Of a DNA stretch of 37,905 bases, positions 34,268 through 37,905 are shown in pieces (the first letter of the stretch is position 1; every line of letters starts with the position of its first letter). The notes under the pieces are model-generated. The model searched no databases. It was not told where the DNA came from and saw only the letters and a list, made by a program, of their open reading frames with translations. A program made the translations under genes and the position numbers. This stretch comes from Sphingobacterium siyangense (lineage in GTDB: Bacteria > Bacteroidota > Bacteroidia > Sphingobacteriales > Sphingobacteriaceae), in the NCBI RefSeq assembly GCF_007830445.1, contig NZ_VLKR01000049.1, positions 1 to 37,905 of the forward strand, in the 5' to 3' direction.

Positions 34268-34700
34268 TTGATCTGGGCTATTAAAATTTTAGTTTTTTTT
34301 TGATCTTTTGTTTCTCATCCTGTTCTGTCATCAGACAGAAAACAATAAAGTATTGGGCGGGTACGGAGCTTCAGGCTATTTAGACGAAAACGATTCGCAA
34401 GACTCGGTAACGATTTCAGGCGTTGTCACTGAAGCTAAGACAAAAAGAAAAGTACCCAATGCCGAGATACGATTTTTAGATTCTGAAGGAAATACGCTTA
34501 AAAAACTATCTTCCGACAATGATGGATCATTCAATACAAAACTGGCAAAACTCTCAAAATTTGGAAGTATCGAAATTGATGGAAATAGTGCTGGTTTTCT
34601 CACTAAAGCAAATGTTGACTTTGGTATTTTTGTCAATAACACTAAGATTAAAGCAAGACTTTTCAACTATGATTACTCTGCAACAGAGCTAGACACTTGA
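34268..34700 (+). pseudogene. Second small lipoprotein, apparently frameshifted in its signal peptide
   Basis: The main frame (to 34700) encodes a carboxypeptidase-regulatory-like beta domain (VTISGVVTEAKTKRKVPNAE, LSSDNDGSFNTKLAKL). Its only start (TTG 34308) gives a poor lipobox. An adjacent frame just upstream carries a good lipoprotein signal, LIFCFSSCS. Joining them needs one base added near 34325-34334. Reaching the TTG at 34268 (which would give MIWAIKILVFFLIFCFSSC) needs one more T in the T9 run at 34293-34301. Two small indels therefore separate this from an intact lipoprotein gene of about 140 residues. The unmodified ORF is 34308-34700, 130 residues. Confidence 0.5.
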
Positions 34701-34799
34701 CAAGTCAAAGATCATTGGAAATATGGAAGTTAAATGTTTATATTTAATTATGGAGACATATATGATGGCTATAATATTATACCGTTTAGCAAAACAATT

Positions 34800-35396
34800 A
34801 TGAAAAATATTCTTTTTGCTTCCACGCTGGTTCTGTCTATACTTTCCTGCCAAGAAAATAAGCAACAGAACTCACCCCTTGTAGAAAATGCAGTGGACAA
34901 TGCTGAGTCGGCTGCTTCAGGTTCTTTTAAGAGTTATCGTGGAAATAATATAACTGTAGACAATATCTATTCCGAATTGATAAAAGATGATAAAAACCTT
35001 ACAGCTCTCAATTCCAGGATTGTGAAGACATTAGAGGAAACAGAAAAAGTTTTAGTTGTATATAACATTGTGCTCAACACCAATAATTCTTATTATCAGG
35101 ATGCCAATGAACAAACGAAAGCCATTACAGATTCATTTGTAAAACAACAGGTAGAAAAAGAAATTACCGCCAGTGCTGATCGATACGATCTTAAAGTAAA
35201 AGATATAACAGATCATATCAGTCAAATAACTAAAAATAATGAAACGCTCGTTAGCACCTATACTGCTTTTAAAATCAGAAAAACACTACCTGAAATTGAA
35301 AAATATCAAAATGCGCATCCTCTAAAAATAGATAGCCTAAATACTTTCATTTCCAAACAGAATAAATTGCTGGAAGAATTAAAGAAATTTAAATAA
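34800..35396 (+). CDS. Lipoprotein with coiled-coil body, unknown function
   Basis: About 198 residues from the ATG at 34800; the frame is open 22 codons further upstream but the lipobox (STLVLSILSC, Cys17) fixes this start. The mature protein begins QENKQQNSPLVENAVDN, then becomes helical and charged, with possible coiled coils (LNSRIVKTLEETEKVLVVYN; EIEKYQNAHPLKIDSLNTFI). It resembles small DUF-type lipoproteins with a DUF4349-like flavour (ENAVDNAESAASGSFKSYRG), but I cannot assign it firmly. Its stop is directly followed by the ATG of the next gene, with no gap. Confidence 0.7.
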   Translation: MKNILFASTLVLSILSCQENKQQNSPLVENAVDNAESAASGSFKSYRGNNITVDNIYSELIKDDKNLTALNSRIVKTLEETEKVLVVYNIVLNTNNSYYQDANEQTKAITDSFVKQQVEKEITASADRYDLKVKDITDHISQITKNNETLVSTYTAFKIRKTLPEIEKYQNAHPLKIDSLNTFISKQNKLLEELKKFK

Positions 35397-36101
35397 ATGA
35401 TATCAAGAGAAGGAATACTGAGTCAACTTGACCAAGAGGCTAAAAATTATACCTTTCCAATGTTGGATAACGGCTATTACTATCATGGAGATCAAAAAAT
35501 GGTAATTTTTCGAGATGAAAGTCGATGGGCAATATTAATTGAAATTTTTGCGTTTAACAATCACGATTATGATGTCAATGGTTTTACAACACTTGTCTCT
35601 GCCTATGGCAATTGCCTACTTAACGGATATGATGATGTCAGTTTCAATTGTTTCGTAAGTGATTCTGATACGGAGTCATTTCTTTATGACGACGAAAATT
35701 ATATTCCATATTTGGATAGTAATGTTAAAACCATAAAAATTAGAGATCAAATTATTGTGTTAAATACGAATTCCGACTTTTTTAAACAGAAACAAATTGA
35801 TCTTGAATACCCGAATAAAATTGCCCCTTGGGATTTAATGAGAAGCTTAGTGCCTGAATATTAGGATCATATTTGGCTAACCAATACCGAAATATCGCTG
35901 AGCATTCCATCAGATTTACCGATATTCTTAGAGCTGAATGAATGGCTTCATCCTGATTTAGCGGATAACCAACTACCGAGTGAAATGGAAACATTTATTC
36001 AGATTGCAGAAGCACTTGCGACTGGCAATAAAGCACTATATAAGCCTACTGTTGCACCAAACACACACTGGAAATATTGGCCTGAGGGTGGAACTTTGTA
36101 G
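35397..36101 (+). pseudogene. DUF7003-like protein interrupted by an in-frame amber codon
   Basis: The frame from ATG 35397 gives 155 residues (LSQLDQEAKNYTFPMLDNGY, then ESRWAILIEIFAFNNHDYD) up to a TAG at 35862-35864. The same frame then continues with clearly protein-like sequence to a TAG at 36099-36101: IPSDLPIFLELNEWLHPDLA, then QIAEALATGNKALYKPTVAP and NTHWKYWPEGGTL. The full 234-codon product resembles DUF7003 proteins, which end in a similar N-THWK-WPEGG tail. Only one codon, at position 156, breaks it, so a recent nonsense mutation or a sequence error is likelier than two genes. The function of the family is unknown to me. It is contiguous with the preceding lipoprotein gene. Confidence 0.7.
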
Positions 36102-36232
36102 TGATCATAAACCAATCTGCCGTTGTCGAACTGTAACCATTTTTTGTAAAGTGCAATTTTTCTCCGATCATCTGTGGCATAGTCAACCTCGAGATGCCAT
36201 TTGGTTTCATCAACTAGAATTATTTCCTTCAT
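35999..36232 (-). CDS. Doubtful small ORF, perhaps a gene fragment
   Basis: A 77-codon frame on the minus strand. Its first 44 residues (MKEIILVDETKWHLEVDYAT, DRRKIALYKKWLQFDNGRLV) look protein-like and lie outside other genes, while the rest overlaps the DUF7003 tail and looks accidental. It may be a truncated small gene whose 3' end was lost at about 36102. I recognise no family. Confidence 0.25.
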   Translation of the reverse strand: MKEIILVDETKWHLEVDYATDDRRKIALYKKWLQFDNGRLVYDHYKVPPSGQYFQCVFGATVGLYSALLPVASASAI

Positions 36233-36342
36233 ACCTGTTTTCAGAATTATCCTACAACTGCTTTTTTATAAAAAAGATATCATTCAGATAAAGCTAATTC
36301 AATGATTCCTCAACGTAATTATAGTTTTTATTATAAAATAAT

Positions 36343-36522
36343 ATGGAATTCCACTGGATATATCTTTTCCCCGGACTGAACTCAAGTTTAACTCCCATTC
36401 ACAAGGCGATCTACTTATACGAAAATAAGCACACCCAGATTGCTCCAGAGATGCTCTTCCAAATAATATCATTCAATGAAAACTATTTCACCGCTTGTCC
36501 AGAGCGATTTGAACTGAAATAG
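36343..36522 (+). CDS. Short hypothetical ORF, 59 residues
   Basis: ATG 36343 to TAG 36522. The product (MEFHWIYLFPGLNSSLTPIH, KAIYLYENKHTQIAPEMLFQ, ending FELK) has a mixed, protein-like composition but no recognised family, signal or membrane helix. It may be a real short gene or a fragment. It ends 3 bases before the next short frame. Confidence 0.3.
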   Translation: MEFHWIYLFPGLNSSLTPIHKAIYLYENKHTQIAPEMLFQIISFNENYFTACPERFELK

Positions 36523-36525
36523 CAT

Positions 36526-36735
36526 ATGAAAAACATTGTATTAAAGTTAACTGATCAGGATATTAAATTTAAAGCACTATTCGGGACACTATGGGGATAT
36601 TCAATGAAAATTACAGTACTATTCAATCCTATCTTTCTAGTTTTCCAAAACTATCAGCAAATTGCTGAGCCAGCGTTAATATATTTTCATTTTTTTCGGG
36701 ACATTCCAGCACCTAATCCATTTAAAATACTATAG
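36526..36735 (+). CDS. Short hypothetical ORF, 69 residues
   Basis: An ATG frame encoding a hydrophobic-aromatic peptide (MKNIVLKLTDQDIKFKALFG, MKITVLFNPIFLVFQNYQQI). It starts 3 bases after the previous ORF. There is no recognised family and it could be noncoding; listed because the stretch otherwise holds no gene. Confidence 0.2.
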   Translation: MKNIVLKLTDQDIKFKALFGTLWGYSMKITVLFNPIFLVFQNYQQIAEPALIYFHFFRDIPAPNPFKIL

Positions 36736-36765
36736 CAGAATGTAAACTTAATTTTAACACAAAAC

Positions 36766-37567
36766 ATGCAATTGAAATCAATAAAATTCGTGCTTCCTAT
36801 TTTGCTTTTGGGAAGCCAGACCGTCTTTGGACAACTCGCTGCCACGAAGGGAATCACTCGGGAAGAACTGTTTAAGCATCTGAATGGCTTATTTCAGCAA
36901 AATACCGACGCGGCAAAAAACAATATTTTGAAGGAAGCCTTATTTCTTTCAAAATCCAAAAAAGAGGAAGATCAGTTGCTTTCCGCCCAGCTCTATGAAG
37001 GTTTAGAGCAGACGGATATGGCCGAAACCATAAAAAAAGGTATAAACAAAAAATTTCCCAAAGGAATCACCGTCCGCAATACGGCCTTTGGGGCATTATT
37101 TCAAAATACCGACCTCACAGCCCAGCAGGCAGAAGATCAGTATAAGCAACTGTTGCAACAATATCCAGAAGGGAATTACGAGGAAAAGAGCAATGGCGTG
37201 TACGGCTATGCCACGGGTGCTATTGCCCTGCAATATGCCCGAGAAAAAAATCTGGCTAAAGTAACCCAATATATGAATGCATTAAAACCTCGAAAAAACT
37301 ATGTGGAATCCAATTTTATGGTTGGGAGAGAACTAAATAAGCAGGGTGAATTTGTCTTTGTCCAAGCGATGCTCGAACCTGTTTACACAGACCTTACAGT
37401 GCGTAAGAATTCGGCTGAAAGCACTAGCAATAAGGACGGGTTGCCATACTACGGCGGGATTACATTACAGTATGCCGAATCACTTATGGGGGCTAATGCC
37501 TTAGATAAAGCCTTAGATGTGCTCGCCCTGCAACAACAGCAGCTTCCTTCGGAGTTTACAACTATAT
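36766..37567 (+). pseudogene. TPR/TlpA-like secreted protein, 3' part removed by an IS21 insertion
   Basis: ATG 36766 opens a gene with a Sec signal (MQLKSIKFVLPILLLGSQTV, cleavage near FGQ) and a helical repeat region (TREELFKHLNGLFQQNTDAA; AEDQYKQLLQQYPEGNYEEK; YAESLMGANALDKALDVLAL). It resembles the N-terminal part of Sphingobacterium TlpA-family proteins that carry helical repeats before a thioredoxin domain. About 267 native residues remain, to LPSEFTT. From about 37568 the reading frame enters an insertion element and the last ~32 codons up to 37665 are element sequence (RIRMPPLVRIRMPPLISQKK). The predicted thioredoxin part is therefore lost from this copy unless it lies beyond the element. 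Confidence 0.65.
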
Positions 37568-37573
37568 TGTCAC

Positions 37574-37620
37574 TTCGCATTAGAATGCCTCCACTAGTTC
37601 GCATCAGAATGCCCCCACTA
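37574..37620. repeat. Two tandem terminal repeats of the IS21 element
   Basis: Two 23-bp copies, 37574-37596 and 37598-37620, separated by one base. Both read TTCGCAT-AGAATGCC-CCACTA with single differences (T/C) at two positions. Such multiple end repeats are typical transposase-binding sites in IS21-family elements. Confidence 0.85.
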
Positions 37621-37643
37621 ATTTCACAAAAAAAACCATTATT

Positions 37644-37905
37644 CTATTCATTATTATTTTCATAATTTTCTTGATCTTCTGACTTTTTGGGTCTTCCCCT
37701 TTTTGATTTTTCCTTAGGGTCGTCTTCAAACATTCCGTTCAGTTCCAGGAGGTTCTTTATACGGTAACTGTTTCCATTTAGTTTGACGATTGTGGCATGG
37801 TGCACTATGCGGTCTATTATCGCCGATGCGATTACTTTGTCCCCGAAAAGTGTCCCCCAGTCTTCAAAGTTCCTATTTGTGGTAATGATCATTGAACCGT
37901 TTTCG
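37644..37905 (-). CDS. istB: IS21-family helper ATPase (IstB), C-terminal part
   Basis: The frame enters from the right edge (ENGSMIITTNRNFEDWGTLF) and ends at 37644. SMIITTNRNFEDWGTLFGD is the IstB sensor region (commonly STNR/SNR-F-W), followed by IIDRIVHHATIVKLNGNSYR and a basic tail (KEKSKRGRPKKSEDQE). IstB is the AAA+ helper that selects targets for the IstA transposase. The Walker motifs lie outside the window, so the gene is seen only in part. Confidence 0.9.
   Translation of the reverse strand, partial: ENGSMIITTNRNFEDWGTLFGDKVIASAIIDRIVHHATIVKLNGNSYRIKNLLELNGMFEDDPKEKSKRGRPKKSEDQENYENNNE

Larger units (their letters stand above)
37568..37905 (-). mobile_element. IS21-family insertion sequence, one end (cut by window edge)
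   Basis: The element begins TGTCACTTCGCATTAG at 37568, carries two tandem 23-bp terminal repeats, then the 3' end of an istB helper gene in the minus orientation. IS21-family elements typically start with TG and have multiple terminal repeats to which the transposase binds. It has inserted into the TPR/TlpA-like gene. The other end and the target duplication are outside the window. Confidence 0.8.

Noticed and set aside
1..37905. CRISPR arrays, rRNA and tRNA genes
   Set aside because: No spaced direct-repeat array and no recognisable tRNA or rRNA segment was seen when reading the window.

Overview
The window looks like chromosome from a member of the Bacteroidota, most likely Sphingobacterium or a close relative. 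The evidence is two SusC/SusD outer-membrane uptake systems, many lipoproteins with Bacteroidota-type lipoboxes, FecR/ECF-sigma control of a TonB transporter, TAnnTTTG-like promoter boxes with little Shine-Dalgarno signal, and AT-rich intergenic DNA. The genus is inferred from overall protein flavour and was not tested by a search.

Layout. An IS256-family transposase is cut by the left edge (1-299). Positions 485-12002 (+) hold polysaccharide utilization locus 1 (PUL1): a membrane-bound DUF6377/HTH regulator, SusC, SusD, a SusE-like glucan-binding lipoprotein, a GH27-family lipoprotein whose sugar-binding motif differs from true alpha-galactosidases, and a SusB-like inverting GH97. Together these suggest uptake and trimming of an alpha-glucan, perhaps alpha-1,6-linked. 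Positions 12300-15369 hold a frameshifted small gene, a frameshifted DUF4932 metallopeptidase-like gene, a DUF6794 protein and a possible membrane-protein remnant.

Positions 32527 down to 15557 (-) hold PUL2: an ECF sigma factor, a FecR anti-sigma factor, an STN-containing SusC, SusD, a GH29 subfamily-B-type alpha-L-fucosidase and a GH2 beta-galactosidase-like enzyme. These are followed by a compact cassette of four surface lipoproteins: FN3 plus propeller, Ig/kelch-like propeller, a small beta-sandwich protein and a leucine-rich-repeat protein. PUL2 probably takes up and strips a fucosylated beta-galactoside glycan. Several RNA hairpins lie next to start codons in the two PULs, and one near-identical palindrome lies upstream of both the sigma gene and the GH2 gene.

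Positions 33000-36735 (+) hold small membrane proteins, lipoproteins and hypothetical genes with clear signs of decay: missing starts, frameshifts, and an in-frame amber codon in a DUF7003 gene. At the right edge a TPR/TlpA-like gene is broken by an IS21-family element, whose IstB helper gene runs off the window. No rRNA, tRNA or CRISPR array was seen.
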